A stretch of 64,000 nt of DNA from Leuctra nigra (Eukaryota; Arthropoda; Insecta; Plecoptera; Leuctridae). Made by a program: the position numbers and the translations under genes. This document shows positions 35,906-47,682 of the stretch, in pieces. A model generated the notes under the pieces. The model was not told the origin of the DNA, did no database searches, and saw only the letters and a list, made by a program, of their open reading frames with translations. The stretch is from NCBI GenBank assembly GCA_934045905.1, contig OW203763.1:48646121-48710120 (forward strand). Reading direction: 5' to 3'. Position 1 is the stretch's first letter; each line of letters opens with the position of its first letter.

Positions 35906-37187
35906 ACACAGAGAATCATAACTTGTCCTGTTCATGCTCCCAGTATACCTTTACATACAAATTTTTAATTTCAATTGTCAATTTCGTGTAAAATTAAAAT
36001 ACTTTATTAAAATAATACGCAATCAGCTCCAGCCACTTCTCTATCCATTGCTCTTGCCACTTCACTATAGCGACTTCTCTATAGCCACGGGGTAGGGGGG
36101 GGGGGGGGGGGGAGGATGCCCAGATTTATTGCCCCCAATCAGTCCACGTCTTTCGTTTACTATTTCTTTAAAATTTTGACCTACTTTCATTAAGAAAAGA
36201 AAAGATAGTAATGTGTTAATCACAAACACAACTCATAATAGACTACTAGATTTTATGATATTTTACTATTTTCTAGGAAAACGAAACGAATCTTATGCTT
36301 TTGAGAATGTTCCGGTGAATTTGCACAGATGTCCAAACGATCGCCTGGCCTATTATTGTTACATTGTGAAATTTCCTGGGTTTGGGTCGCACGTCGGGGG
36401 GGGGGGGGGGGGGGGGGGCATTTATGACCCAACTCTCCCTTGTGCAGAGAGCCCGTAGACTTGTCGTTTTCGTTTTTAACGCTGCGCCGTCATTTGTGCA
36501 GCAAAGTCCGGGCTTGCTCTATAGAATCAAACAAAAGTAGGCCATAGAGACACTAAAAGATGTCGAGCTATTTATCGGCTCAGGTATTGGTATTTTTACA
36601 ACCTAATGCCCTGTTTTCTCATGTTTAAATGAAAGCACGGAATCGCTATTTTGTGAGAATAAGGAAGAGAATAGAAAACATCTAATAAAGTACCTATAAT
36701 AATGTGATCATTTTTAAGGATGAACCATCGCTTTGAATGACTATATTCATAAAATGAGATAAATTAATTCAGAAAACGCATGTTTAAACTTTAAAACATA
36801 GTTTTATAATGAAATATGTGGAGAACAATACGATTTGAGATGATAAGGAATTTTTTAACAAAGTTTTCGAAAAATAATTTTGTTAAGAATACAGCAGTGG
36901 TTTTGACTATACTCCGTTTCATGCAGTCTAGAGTCCTGTTTAACATGGGTAGTCCTATACCTGCTCATGCTATCTAGGACTCTAGACCCCATGAAACGGA
37001 GTTTAGTTCAGTTGTCCCATGTTAAATGGCTATATACCAAGATTTTCAAACATATAAATGCCATTATCTCAGAAATTAAGTCGATGACAAGAGTATTTTA
37101 AGTTGGTTCATCGCTGGTTCATCCATAAACAATCTTCATGAGTTTAACAAAGAATGTGGGGATTTCATCTTTCAGTTGAGAGATTGT
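35906..37187. other. Unassigned interval with poly-G runs
   Basis: Poly-G tracts lie near 36092-36111 and 36396-36418. About 36030-36095 repeats CACTTCTCTATAGC-like words. The hairpin at 36911-37002 is listed separately. No gene is seen. Confidence 0.4.
36911..37002. mobile_element. Short TA-flanked hairpin MITE
   Basis: CTCCGTTTCATG and its complement, plus inner TCTAGAGTCCT/AGGACTCTAGA, fold into a ~90-bp hairpin. TA lies just outside on the left and near the right end (GTTTAG), compatible with a TA target. Confidence 0.6.
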
Positions 37188-37240
37188 ATCTAGTGGAGCG
37201 GTCGCTCCACACAGCCAGTCGTACCGTGCACTCATATCTT
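37188..37240 (-). mobile_element. Family E tail only (E7)
   Basis: ATCTAG followed by the hairpin GTGGAGCGGTCGCTCCAC and GTCGTACCGTGCACTCA matches the E1 and E6 tails. Similarity stops after about 50 bp, so the rest is deleted or was never copied. Bases 37241-37614 after it are unassigned. Confidence 0.6.
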
Positions 37241-37614
37241 GATTATAACTGAAGGAATTTAATGTTCACAGCATGAAGCTTGAATGAAGTAGGATAAAAC
37301 TAAGTAACCAAACCAAATAAACTGCAGAATTCGTCTGCTCAAAATCTACACTCAATATGCAATACTCAATAATCACAAATATGCATGCAATTCGATGCGC
37401 TAATTGGTAATTATGTACAATTAAAATTAAAACCAGGAGTTTAAAGAAAGTGAGTGGGTCAGTAATAATAAATTTGCTGGAGGCTAGAGAGCGATCGAAA
37501 CATCAAATGGTTAATTAGAATAAATTGCTTTTCAAAGTAACATGAAATTTAAAATATGAAATGCACAAATCGCTGAGATATTTTCGTGATTGTGGTAATT
37601 GTATGAAGCTAGAC

Positions 37615-38850
37615 GTTGCCAGAAGTAGCCACGTTCAGGACTATGATGCCAGAAGTAGCCACGTTCAGGACTATGATGCCAGAAGTAGCCACGTTCAGGA
37701 CTAAGATGCCAGAAGTAGCCACGTTCAGGACTATGATGCCAGAAGTAGCCACGTTCAGGACTATGATGCCAGAAGTAGCCACGTTCAGGACTAAGATGCC
37801 AGAAGTAGCCACGTTCAGGACTAAGATGCCAGAAGTAGCCACGTTCAGGACTATGATGCCAGAAGTAGCCACGTTCAGGACTATGATGCCAGAAGTAGCC
37901 ACGTTCAGGACTAAGATGCCAGAAGTAGCCACGTTCAGGACTATGATGCCAGAAGTAGCCACGTTCAGGACTATGATGCCAGAAGTAACCACGTTCAGGA
38001 CTAAGATGCCAGAAGTAGCCACGTTCAGGACTAAGATGCCAGAAGTAGCCACGTTCAGGACTATGTTGCCAGAAGTAGCCACGTTCAGGACTATGATGCC
38101 AGAAGTAGCCACGTTCAGGACTAAGATGCCAGAAGTAGCCACGTTCAGGACTATGTTGCCAGAAGTAGCCACGTTCAGGACTATGATGCCAGAAGTAGCC
38201 ACGTTCAGGACTATGATGCCAGAAGTAGCCACGTTCAGGACTAAGATGCCAGAAGTAGCCACGTTCAGGACTATGATGCCAGAAGTAGCCACGTTCAGGA
38301 CTATGTTGCCAGAAGTAGCCACGTTCAGGACTATGTTGCCAGAAGTAGCCACGTTCAGGACTAAGATGCCAGAAGTAGCCACGTTCAGGACTAAGATGCC
38401 AGAAGTAGCCACGTTCAGGACTATGTTGCCAGAAGTAGCCACGTTCAGGACTATGATGCCAGAAGTAGCCACGTTCAGGACTATGATGCCAGAAGTAGCC
38501 ACGTTCAGGACTAAGATGCCAGAAGTAGCCACGTTCAGGACTATGATGCCAGAAGTAGCCACGTTCAGGACTATGTTGCCAGAAGTAGCCACGTTCAGGA
38601 CTATGTTGCCAGAAGTAGCCACGTTCAGGACTAAGTTGCCAGAAGTAGCCACGTTCAGGACTATGATGCCAGAAGTAGCCACGTTCAGGACTATGTTGCC
38701 AGAAGTAGCCACGTTCAGGACTATGTTGCCAGAAGTAGCCACGTTCAGGACTAAGATGCCAGAAGTAGCCACGTTCAGGACTATGATGCCAGAAGTAGCC
38801 ACGTTCAGGACTATGTTGCCAGAAGTAGCCACGTTCAGGACTATGATGCC
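37615..38850. repeat. 30-bp minisatellite (41 copies)
   Basis: The unit begins GATGCCAGAAGTAGCCACG and ends TTCAGGACTAT. Variation is almost limited to two positions in CTA(T/A)G(A/T)TGCC, plus one AGTAACC unit near 37985. Units 1-7 and 8-14 share the same variant order (210-bp period), and units 17-24 and 26-33 share another (270-bp period). Frames of about 400 codons on both strands arise because 30 is divisible by three and no stop occurs in the unit; they are not annotated as genes. Its right end abuts a truncated LINE. Confidence 0.97.
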
Positions 38851-38859
38851 CTGATCTTT

Positions 38860-40152
38860 TCATGGCAGTTGGTTTTGTGCAAGAAAGATGCTGGTCCGCA
38901 ACTGGGTTGGTGCACGCTGTACATGATGGAAAATGTGCATATTTTCGGGACATGATTTTGCCGGCCCAGTAACTTCTGTACAACACAAATACAACACCAC
39001 ATGAAGGTACAAAAATGATACAAGGCGTGCACTCTTGTGTTTGCTGGGATGCATTGCAATGAAGCTAGTATATTTTGATAGATTTGTACCTGTAGAGCGA
39101 CCTTTGACAAATCCATGTTGTTCTGGAGAAATACATTGGGATACATGATTATAAATATGTCTATGGAGAACATTTTCAAAAACTTTTGATAAAATACATA
39201 GCAATGATATTGGTCGATAGTTCATCACCTGAAAACGGCTCCCTTTTTTAAGTACAGGAACAACATTTGCTAATTTCCACATTTTAGGGAAGACACCCGT
39301 ACGGAGAGCACAATTAAAAATATCAGTTATCGGTTGAGAGAGAGAGTGTCTGCATTTCTTCAACACGGCAACAGGAATCCCATCCGGACCAGGGGATTTT
39401 CCATTCTTCAGTGTTTTTAAGCATTCTTCAATCTCCGTTTGCTGCACTTGTATGTTGGAAAGAGAGTTAGTATTGTTGGACTTAACATTAGGTAAGGGCT
39501 CTGCGCATCCCGTGGCGGAAGGAACTTAGTGTTGAAAAAGTTAGCAAACAGCTGTGCAGCTGATTGGGGGTCATGCGCGTTTATACCGTTATAAACAACC
39601 TCCACAGGCACTCTTGGTGATCTAGTCTTCCTCCGAACAAATTTCCACAGAGCACATGGATCATAGTTCAAAGCAGAGTCAATTCTAGAAATATATGCCT
39701 CATACTTCTCCACCTTAATTAGTTTGAAATGTGCTCTCTTTACTTGAAACTCTACGCGGGAATGTTCACTCAGAGACGATTTCCACCTACGATATGCCCT
39801 GTTCTTGTCCTTCAGGGCATCAATTGTTTCGTTGTCAAACCAGGCAGGGTATTTCGCTGCATTGACCTTCAGCACAGGGACTGTCACGAATGCCCTTGTT
39901 GACGAGCTCGTAAAACACGTCACACTTATCATCCACATCGCTGCACGTGTATACACGATTCCACGGGCTATCGAAGAAGACACCAGAACCAGATAACACG
40001 TCATAGTCAACATTCTTCCAATTGAGGCGTTCCCCAATTGCCTGACGCCTGGTTTCAGCAGGTGGGAAAGAGAGAATGCAATGGAATGCATCATGGTCTG
40101 ATCTCACTGCTTGTGGGACTGGTTTGTCTGTTGTCACAATATCATATATCAT
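38860..40152 (-). pseudogene. LINE remnant: endonuclease end, linker and reverse transcriptase start
   Basis: From 40152 the minus strand reads an endonuclease C-terminal stretch with the SDHDAFH motif. A linker follows (YPAWFDNETIDALKDKNRAY to LWKFVRRKTRSPRVP). Then come KNGKSPGPDGIP, LANVVPVLKKG, NYRPISLLCILSKVFE and GFVKGRSTGTNL of the reverse transcriptase fingers. Similarity stops at about 39080, before the catalytic aspartates. The pieces lie in three frames, with breaks near 39417-39447 and 39835-40094. It is a CR1/jockey-like element, dead through frameshifts and loss of the palm and thumb. Confidence 0.82.
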
Positions 40153-40610
40153 ATCATATCAATATCCAAATCTTCCATCATTTCAGTTACACTTTCCCAA
40201 ACAACAGCTACCTCGCCTCTTGCATTCCTCTCTTTTCTACATTTCTTGACTCTTCCAGTCACCCTTCTTGCAGCTACTTTTTGAACCTTTTCCAGTGTGT
40301 TTACTTCACCGTCCTTATATGGGTCCCAAATGGCGCCTCCATATTCTAAAAGTGGTCTCAAAAGTGACTTATAGGCCATGTTCTTTGTATCTATACTTGT
40401 TCCGTTCAAGTTTCTGTATACAAAATTAATGTTAGTAATCGCCTTTCGTGCAACTGCATTAATGTGCTCTTTCCAATCTAACTTCTCATTGATCCATATT
40501 CCAAGATATTTATAACTAGCCTTTCGTTGAAGCATCTGATTGCAAACAAAGTATGTTGATAGAGTCTCACAGTCTCACACTTCTTTACATTCAAACTATA
40601 AACTATAACT
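40149..40610 (-). pseudogene. LINE reverse transcriptase C-terminal fragment
   Basis: The minus strand encodes a weak LNVKKCETV-like start, then YKYLGIWINEKLDWKEH, LLRPLLEYGGAIWDP and LEKVQKVAARRVTG, typical of the thumb and post-RT region of LINE proteins. It is upstream (5') of an endonuclease end, the reverse of normal order, so it is either a second truncated element or the product of a rearrangement. The join lies in the ATATC-rich stretch near 40140-40165. Confidence 0.75.
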
Positions 40611-41695
40611 ATAAACTATAACTATAACTATAAACTATAAACGTCCGTAGCCTTGGAAAAAATGCGTTTTATTCGATTTATAATTTGATATCGATGCACT
40701 GGGCTTCTAACAAACAACCAATGACAACGAGAGTGGATTGTAATCGGGAATATGGATACATGCGAAATTTCTCGTCTTAGTAACTTCCCACATTAGGTAT
40801 AACTCTCATCTAAATTATAAAATTTAATAAAATATTTTTAAATAGAAATATTATAAAATGTAAATAGAAATAAAAAAATAAAAAATCTTAATATCTAAAT
40901 ATCTTATATCTAAATAACTAATCTAAATAAATATCTAAATATCTAATTTCTTAATAGAAATATTTTAAATTTTAACCAATATTTAAATTAACAGTCTCAT
41001 AATAATAAGTTTCATTAAACTTCTTCAGGTAAACCCCCATTACACCATTCTCAATATTTGGGGTAAAATAAAATGATTCAAAGTTAAAATAAACATTTGA
41101 TACAATTTTGCTAAAGAATGAAAAGTTTTAAGTATCAAAACTTTATTGCAAATAAACGAAAAATTTACAATTATTTTAGTATAGGTGCATACGTAGACTG
41201 TTGTATAAAGCTGGAATATATTTGTCATGCAACAACCTGGTTGTTATGGTACCAAACATCAATCTTGTTTATTTTGCTGTGAGACTAGTTTAATAGTTGT
41301 GAAAAAAAGATATTATCAAAGGGAAGACAGAAATGGCATGAAATTAAATCAAGAGAGATAATGATTAGGAGAGATAATGATAGTGACTATGTCTTATTTG
41401 CTGAAAGCATCTGTCCCCCCCAGTTTGATTTTGGTGAGCTATGCTGTCAGATGAAATGATATACCTGGCTACGCACAGGGAAGGCTTGCAATTGACAGGA
41501 CACCAAGATGACAGACACATCAGACAGCAGGCAGTACAATGCAATGCCACGAGCACTCATGTCAAATCCACGATTCCATCTCATAGCCATGGAGCCAGCG
41601 GCTGAATCCAGGAATAAATACAGCAAGTTTACTCTTCATAATATGAGATTCGTTTGGGACAATTGTTTTAGTGTCAGTCTTTTGGCGACGGTTGT
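40611..41695. other. Unassigned AT-rich interval
   Basis: ACTATA repeats run on to about 40640, and TATCTAAATA-like low-complexity sequence fills about 40820-40990. No gene is seen. Confidence 0.4.
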
Positions 41696-41720
41696 ATGAT
41701 GATGACGATGACGATGACGA

Positions 41721-41789
<69 letters not shown>

Positions 41790-41790
41790 T
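41696..41790. repeat. (GAT/GAC)n microsatellite
   Basis: GATGAC triplets pass into about 22 GAC triplets. The minus-strand poly-serine frame across it is an artefact. Confidence 0.95.
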
Positions 41791-41842
41791 TTTGGTTGAA
41801 GAGACATGGTTGGTATTCTTACACGGAGTGTTTTTTTATGTG
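41791..41842 (+). mobile_element. Family E head-arm fragment
   Basis: GGTTGAAGAGACATGGTTGG and ACACGGAGTGTTTTTTTATG match the right end of the E palindromic head. It directly abuts the GAC microsatellite. The other arm, body and tail are not found nearby. Confidence 0.65.
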
Positions 41843-43102
41843 GTTTCGGTTATATTTAACAAAGTATAGCAAAACGCCGAAACATATTATATTACGATAA
41901 CATACATGTAAGATAAAACAACATCTAACATATAAGACATTTTAACTTATAAAGTAAATCATACGAAACTCTTCCTGAAGAGAATGCCAGCATGCCAGGA
42001 AAATGTAAGCGAGTGGACAAGTTTTTTAAATGTGATGATCATTGTTTATACCAGCTTTGTATTATGTATAATCTTTGAAAGAGACACTTAAGACACATCC
42101 CTCCTGTTTTGCACAAGATTTAGAAGATCTAATTCAAAAATGAATAATAGTGATTATTTTTGTAAGGTTAAAAAGTTTTCTCAGAGAAAGTTCTCCCTAT
42201 TCCTTCTTCGAATCACCCCTCCACAATTCACCCCCTTAGCATTCTGACTGTAATTCTCTCTAATAGGGTCGTTATCCTGAGTATCCCATCCCCTGTTTCT
42301 ATGCAAGGGCTGACAATTAGAGCAAAACTAGTGTTAGTCAAGGTAGCGAGCCGAGGTGCGTTGCGTAGTTGCGATAGGAACTGAAGATTAATGAGCACAA
42401 AGCACCTAGCAGACCACAATGACAGAAAGGACTGACATCGTATACTTGACTAGTTTGGTAGTTTGTCACTTTCAACTTCCCAGAGCAATATCTCGAGCTG
42501 GTCTTGGTCGCGACCTATGAGCAAGTATGTGCCTCTTCCGTTAGTCATTCCATGAGACTTCAACAATGATTTCTCAACACTACCCCTTTAATTCGTATCG
42601 ATGCTACCGCAGAGTTGGAATAATATTTCTAGCGATCTTGACCATAAAGAAACGATGTAACAAAGTAGGTAATATGGATTATGGATTTGCCCACAATATG
42701 CAATCTAATAATTAGAATGTATAGATCGAATTAAAATCATAAAACATTGAACTTGTTCATAATCTCGATGAACACAAAATTGTGTGAGAAATGATGATGA
42801 GCTGAGGAACAGAGCGAAATTATTTCAAAACATTTCTGTTTGAGCTAGATCTTGTGGCATGGTCATGTATGCATCAAATCAACCTTTATGGTTCAAAAAA
42901 TTGTCATTGGTGCATTTCAATTTCATTAAAATTGTAAGATGTTCGTAGTGCAATGATCAAATCTTGCCCTTCTTCCATGGGCGCGATGATTTTCACCGCG
43001 TATTTGCCGCGTATTTTGCGACGAGCATCAACTGTAAAAAGAACATTGCAAAAAGACTGTCAAGCACCTCCTCTAAAAGGAGGTCCAAGCTAATTGTTGT
43101 GA
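41843..43102. other. Unassigned interval ending in a dispersed repeat
   Basis: Nothing is recognised until about 43035-43102, which is a member of the AAAAAGACTGTCAAGC family that also occurs near 12116 and 51906. The B Helitron at 43103 is inserted in this family copy, which continues at about 43677-43740 (TTTCGCACTGAAATTTCGTG). Confidence 0.5.
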
Positions 43103-43676
43103 CTAGGAAAACGCTCAGTGTAACGCGTTGATGAGCGAGCACGGACGTGCATATTCTCGAACCGGAAATGCGTACACAACGCACAGAAAACATATACATT
43201 CATATTGAATTGAAATATGTTCCACTCAATCAACACAAAAGTATGAAAACAGCATCGAAGCACCCTGGTACATATTAAATAGCAAATCAGATTCAATTCA
43301 ATTGGCACTGGAAAACATTCATTTCGATACTTCATATCTGACAGCTATTAAAAATGTCAGCAAGTTCATGCCTTCTTAACTGATTGGGAAGAAAATTTGT
43401 AAAATAAGAGGTTGGTCTTAATGATTATGCAAAATATGAGTTTGATCAAATTTATCGAAGACCATTTTCATTTTACAGCCTCTCAGGCGATATTATAATT
43501 AAAATTGTAACCAATGAATGGATTTCAAAAAAATATGGTCTGCAAACAGAGAAGGTTGGTTTTATATGTTTGCAAAATTTCAGATCGATCGGTGAAACGG
43601 TGCAACCTGTGTATCGGATAATAGCGGGAAAAAAACAGAGGTCCGTGCCAAAAGAGCCAAAAAGAGTCGCTCGCTC
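43103..43676 (-). mobile_element. Family B Helitron-like copy
   Basis: The left end is CTAGGAAAACGCTCAGTG and on the minus strand the element ends CTAG followed by T. A small stem (AACGC/GCGTT) lies upstream of the terminus. The right end, near CGCTCGCTC, corresponds to the 5' end of the copy at 57545-58574. The host repeat on both sides is continuous with its relative at 51906-52060, supporting insertion. No helicase or Rep domain is present, so it is non-autonomous. Confidence 0.65.
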
Positions 43677-44826
43677 AAAAACATTTTCGCACTGAAATTT
43701 CGTGAAATAATTTCGCCCATTTACTGCCGCTAAGCACACAATTTTGCCCAAATTTGACTTCAAAGAATCCACTAAATCACAAATGTATATAAACCATCGT
43801 AGTAATCATTTGAAACATTACCTATACATGTATACCGGGTGGCGCATAAATAACGCACAATGGGCGAGACATCGCAGTGACTAAACTACTGCACACATCG
43901 GGCTGAACATTTCACATAATAGAAATAGCATACTGAGGTTTAATGTGTAATAGTTTCAAAATAATTAATATTGTAGGAAAAAGGTTACAGCTGGGTCGTT
44001 CCACCTCAGGACAACCAAGGCATATACCCAACCACTTGGGATTTTAATAATATTTTTTTGTGAATATTGTATGGATAAAAATAGGCGACACGTATTTTTT
44101 TTTGACCTTGGGGTCACCCACTCCCGAGTTCTGGGCCGCCAAAAAATTGAGATTTTGCACTTTTTTAAGATTTGGCGCTCACTTCAAAAAATCATTATTC
44201 TGGATCTAATTGTCGTACGGACTCATTTTTTTGCAAAATGTAGCTAATATGATACTCTTTTTAACTAAATGCTGTTTGATAACGGTCTCGTGTTAGAAAT
44301 ACCAAAAAAATATAAAATAAATGTTCAAACTTTAATTACGCAAAATGCATTTTTTTCTAATTTTGATTTTTTTTTGTATAAAATGGTATATATGTTGAAC
44401 GCTTGCTGTGAAAATGTCAAGTTGGGACGGCAACGGGATCGGTCTTTATAAAATAACTTAGCGCGTCACGGCACACGAAACCGCGCCAGGCCGAGCGCTA
44501 CGTGCTCCGCTGTTACAACGAGTAACGTACACACTCGATGCAGATTACAAATACTGTCAGTACATTTCTATTATTTCAATTCAGGTGATATTAATTCTTG
44601 GTAACTCCAATTCTTTGTCCTGCGCTAATACATCTGGGGCTTGAGCTACTTTTTTCTGCAGCTGTCACTGGCACATATCTCTTGATCGCTGAATGTGTAC
44701 CTCTATGCATTTTCTTATCATTCATGGCAGCTAGGTCCGAGTCCACTACGCTTTATGTGGTTTGTCAAATTAAATGGATTGCAACATAGAACGGTTAACA
44801 ATGTTGGATGCATGATTCTTAACACC

Positions 44827-45771
44827 CAGGCGCGTAGGAAGGGGGGGGGGGGGGGGGGGGAGTGGGGGTCAATGACCCCCCCACTTTTCATCTTGACACC
44901 CCCAGATATAACCCCCAGATACACACAAATTTTGATAAAGAGATCCAAAAATGCACAAATTTGCTCCATTATGAGGTTGAATTCTCAAAATTTTCCCAAG
45001 TTTTGCAAAGCTAATTGAACAGAGGTATTATCCAATTAGACAATAACTCATTTGTCCAACATGATCATCCTCATGAATACAATTTAATAATTACACGTTA
45101 AACTATGATACCGAATAAGCACCGTTTTCAAAGCAATTCCAAAATCTATTCATAATCGATTATCTTTAGGGATTTTATCGAATAACAAAATTTACAGATT
45201 ATAATGCATTTTGTCAAAGTTTCCCAAGAATATTGCATATCACAAATTTAATATTTCTTTGAAAACGATGCCAAAATAGCTTCAAATTCGATTCTTTTGC
45301 ATCAAAAACTCAAAAAATTCCCTGCGGGGCCAATGGGGATTCTATAAAAACAAATAGTTACAGTTATATTACATTTGTATAAAGTTTCCCTAGAATATTG
45401 CATTTCATACATTTTAAATTTCTTTGAAAAGTATGCTAAAATAGCTTTAAGCTCGATTTTTTCTATCAATAACCCAAAAAATTCCCTGCGGGGCCAATAA
45501 TGGGTATTAAAAACAAATAGCTACAAATTATATTACATTTCTTAAAGTTTCCACAGAATATTGCATTTCACACATTGTAAATTTCTTTGAAAAATATACA
45601 AAAATAGCTTCAAATTCGATTCTTTTGTATCAAAAATTCAAAAAAGGCCCTGTGGGGCAATTTGGGTTGCGGGCTTCCCAGACCCCATTGTAACGACGAC
45701 TACTTTTCCTCACATTCATTGATCCCCATAATGTTGACCCCCCCACTCAAAATGAAGTTCCTCCGCGCCTT
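44827..45771 (+). mobile_element. hAT-type element (hAT-b, copy 1)
   Basis: The left TIR is CAGGCGCGTAGGAA and the right end is TTCCTCCGCGCCTT, with two differences from the perfect complement. The 8-bp TSD TTAACACC is perfect (44819-44826 and 45772-45779). Long G/C runs lie just inside both ends. Three internal ~170-bp modules each carry a CCCTGCGGGGC-type word (one reads CCCTGTGGGGC). No transposase. Confidence 0.85.
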
Positions 45772-46997
45772 TTAACACCTAAGAGATGAACTAAACTGAT
45801 CACGGTTATACGCACTTACTAACAATAACTTGAATTTATACGAATAATTAACACGCTATTCGATTTAAAATTATAGAACAAAGCAATACAATTGTTTCGT
45901 CACAAAAATAATGTAGACTACAGCTATTACTTTAGATAGAGAAAGAATACAGAAATCCGTCTATCTAGGATGCCAATACGATGTTTACTAACTGCTCCTA
46001 CCTCGTCAGATCAAGTTCTCAACAGCCCTCAGGGATTTGACCTAAAATCTATGACAACAGAATACTCGGCACATTTTCATTTCAGATAGGAACCGACCCT
46101 TGGGAACCGACATAGGCTAGATCGTGCCGACTCATCAATAGATACGATTATAAACTGCAAAGGGTTGAAATAATTGACTGAACAATTGATTACATCATCA
46201 GTCGGTAAAAATTTGCAAAGTACCAAAAGATACAAATCCCAAAAGCAACATGACACATGCCCAAACAATTTATGATTCACAACTTATGAGAACACTGTAT
46301 TAATGAATGAAACCCCAGCAATTATTTCAAGCGATATTAGTATGAACGACCAAGCTAAAAATTGGTGTTACAAAGGAATAATATCACCTGAATTAAGATA
46401 ATAGAAATGTACTGACAGTATTTGTAATCTGCATCGAGTTTGTACGTTACTCGTTGTAACAGCGGAGCACGCGCAGCGCTCGGCCAGGCGCGGTTTCGTA
46501 TGCCGTGACGCGCTAAGTTATTTTATAGCGACCGATCCCGTTGCCGTCCCAACTTGAAATTTTCACAGCATACGTACAACATAATTATACACCACTGTAT
46601 ACAAAAAAAAAAATTAGAAAAAATTGGATTTTGCGTAATTAAAGTTTGAACATTTATTTTATATTTTTTCGGTATTTCTAACACGAGACCGTTATCACAC
46701 AGCATTTAGTTAAAAAGAGTATCATATTAGCTACATTTTGCAAAAAAATTGAGTCCGTACGACAATTAGATCCAGAATAATGATTTTTTAAAGTTAGCGT
46801 CAAATCGTAAAAAAATGCAAAATCTCACTATTTTGGCAGCCCACAATTCGGGAGTGGGTGACCACAAGGTCAAACAAAAAAATACGTGTCGACTATTTTT
46901 ATCCATACAATATTCACCAAAAAAATTATTAAAATCGCAAGAGGTCAGGTCAATTTTCGCCATTTTTTGGTTGTCCTGAGGCGGAATGACCCAGCTG

Positions 46998-47518
46998 TTC
47001 GAATATAGTTATCGAAAAATTGCTTACTCGGAGCTCAAAGAGCGCGTGTCCAGAAAACTTCCAATGACCGTGACGATGTTTCTTCAAACCTATGCACGAT
47101 ATCAAGCTGGACATTTCAAATGTTATTTAAAATATGTTAAGATAGATTGTGTAAAATTTGAATTTAATTTAAATGAATGGAACGAAAGTTATGGACTCTT
47201 GAAGTTAAGCGTGCCGTAAAATCAGAATGTGTAGGTCATTTCTAAAGTTTTATTGCACAAAAGTATTTATGAAAGTAAAATTATTTCCCTCTATTCTGTT
47301 TTAAGCTCAACTTCAAGATTCCATAACTTTCGTTTTATATATCAATATTGATTGAAATTTTCACACAATTGATCTTAATCTATTTTGAATAAAATTTAAA
47401 ATTTTCAGCTTGATATCGTCCGTAGTTTTGAAGAAACAGCGTCCCGGCCAATGGTCGTTTTCTCAACGTGTGCTATTTGAGCTCCGTATAATCGATTTCT
47501 TTGACAACCAAATTTGAA
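46998..47518. mobile_element. 521-bp inverted-repeat element in the FB-1 right arm
   Basis: The ends TTCGAATATAG and the complement of TTCAAATTTGG open long imperfect inverted arms (for example GAGCTCAAAGAGCGCGTG). CAGCTG is present on both sides (46992-46997 and 47519-47524), a 6-bp TSD. The FB-1 left arm has the uninterrupted site (ACAGCTGGGTCG). A half copy flanks E2 at 6420-6726. Confidence 0.72.
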
Positions 47519-47682
47519 CAGCTGTAACTTTTTTCCTACAATAGTAATGTTTTTGAAACATGCACACATCACACATTAGTATGTTATGTATATTATGTGA
47601 AATTTTCGGCCCGATGTGTGGAGTAGTTTCGTCACAGCGATGTCTCGCCAATTGTGCGTTTTTTGGCGCCACCCGCGGTATA

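Larger units (their letters stand above)
43835..47678. mobile_element. Foldback element FB-1 with nested insertions
   Basis: The left arm (43835-44610) and right arm (46366-47678 less the insert at 46998-47518) are inverted copies of about 770 bp. The ends are CCGGGTGGCGC and the complement of CCGCGGGTGGCGCC, flanked by TATA on both sides (TA or TATA target). The loop (44611-46365) holds hAT-b copy 1 and no transposase. Mirror-image short frames at 44269-44451 and 46523-46705 follow from arm identity and show no domain. A lone arm end of the same family lies near 11650-11748. Confidence 0.78.

Noticed and set aside
37532..38986. Open frames of 407-484 codons with SPERGYFWHH-like or MPEVATFRTM-like repeats
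   Set aside because: They follow the stop-free 30-bp unit in several frames; no gene structure is seen around them.
41562..41807. Poly-serine minus-strand frame
   Set aside because: It is produced by the GAC microsatellite.
44269..44451. 60-residue frame conserved at 46523-46705 on the other strand
   Set aside because: Conservation is due to FB-1 arm identity, and the frames are short and lack domains.
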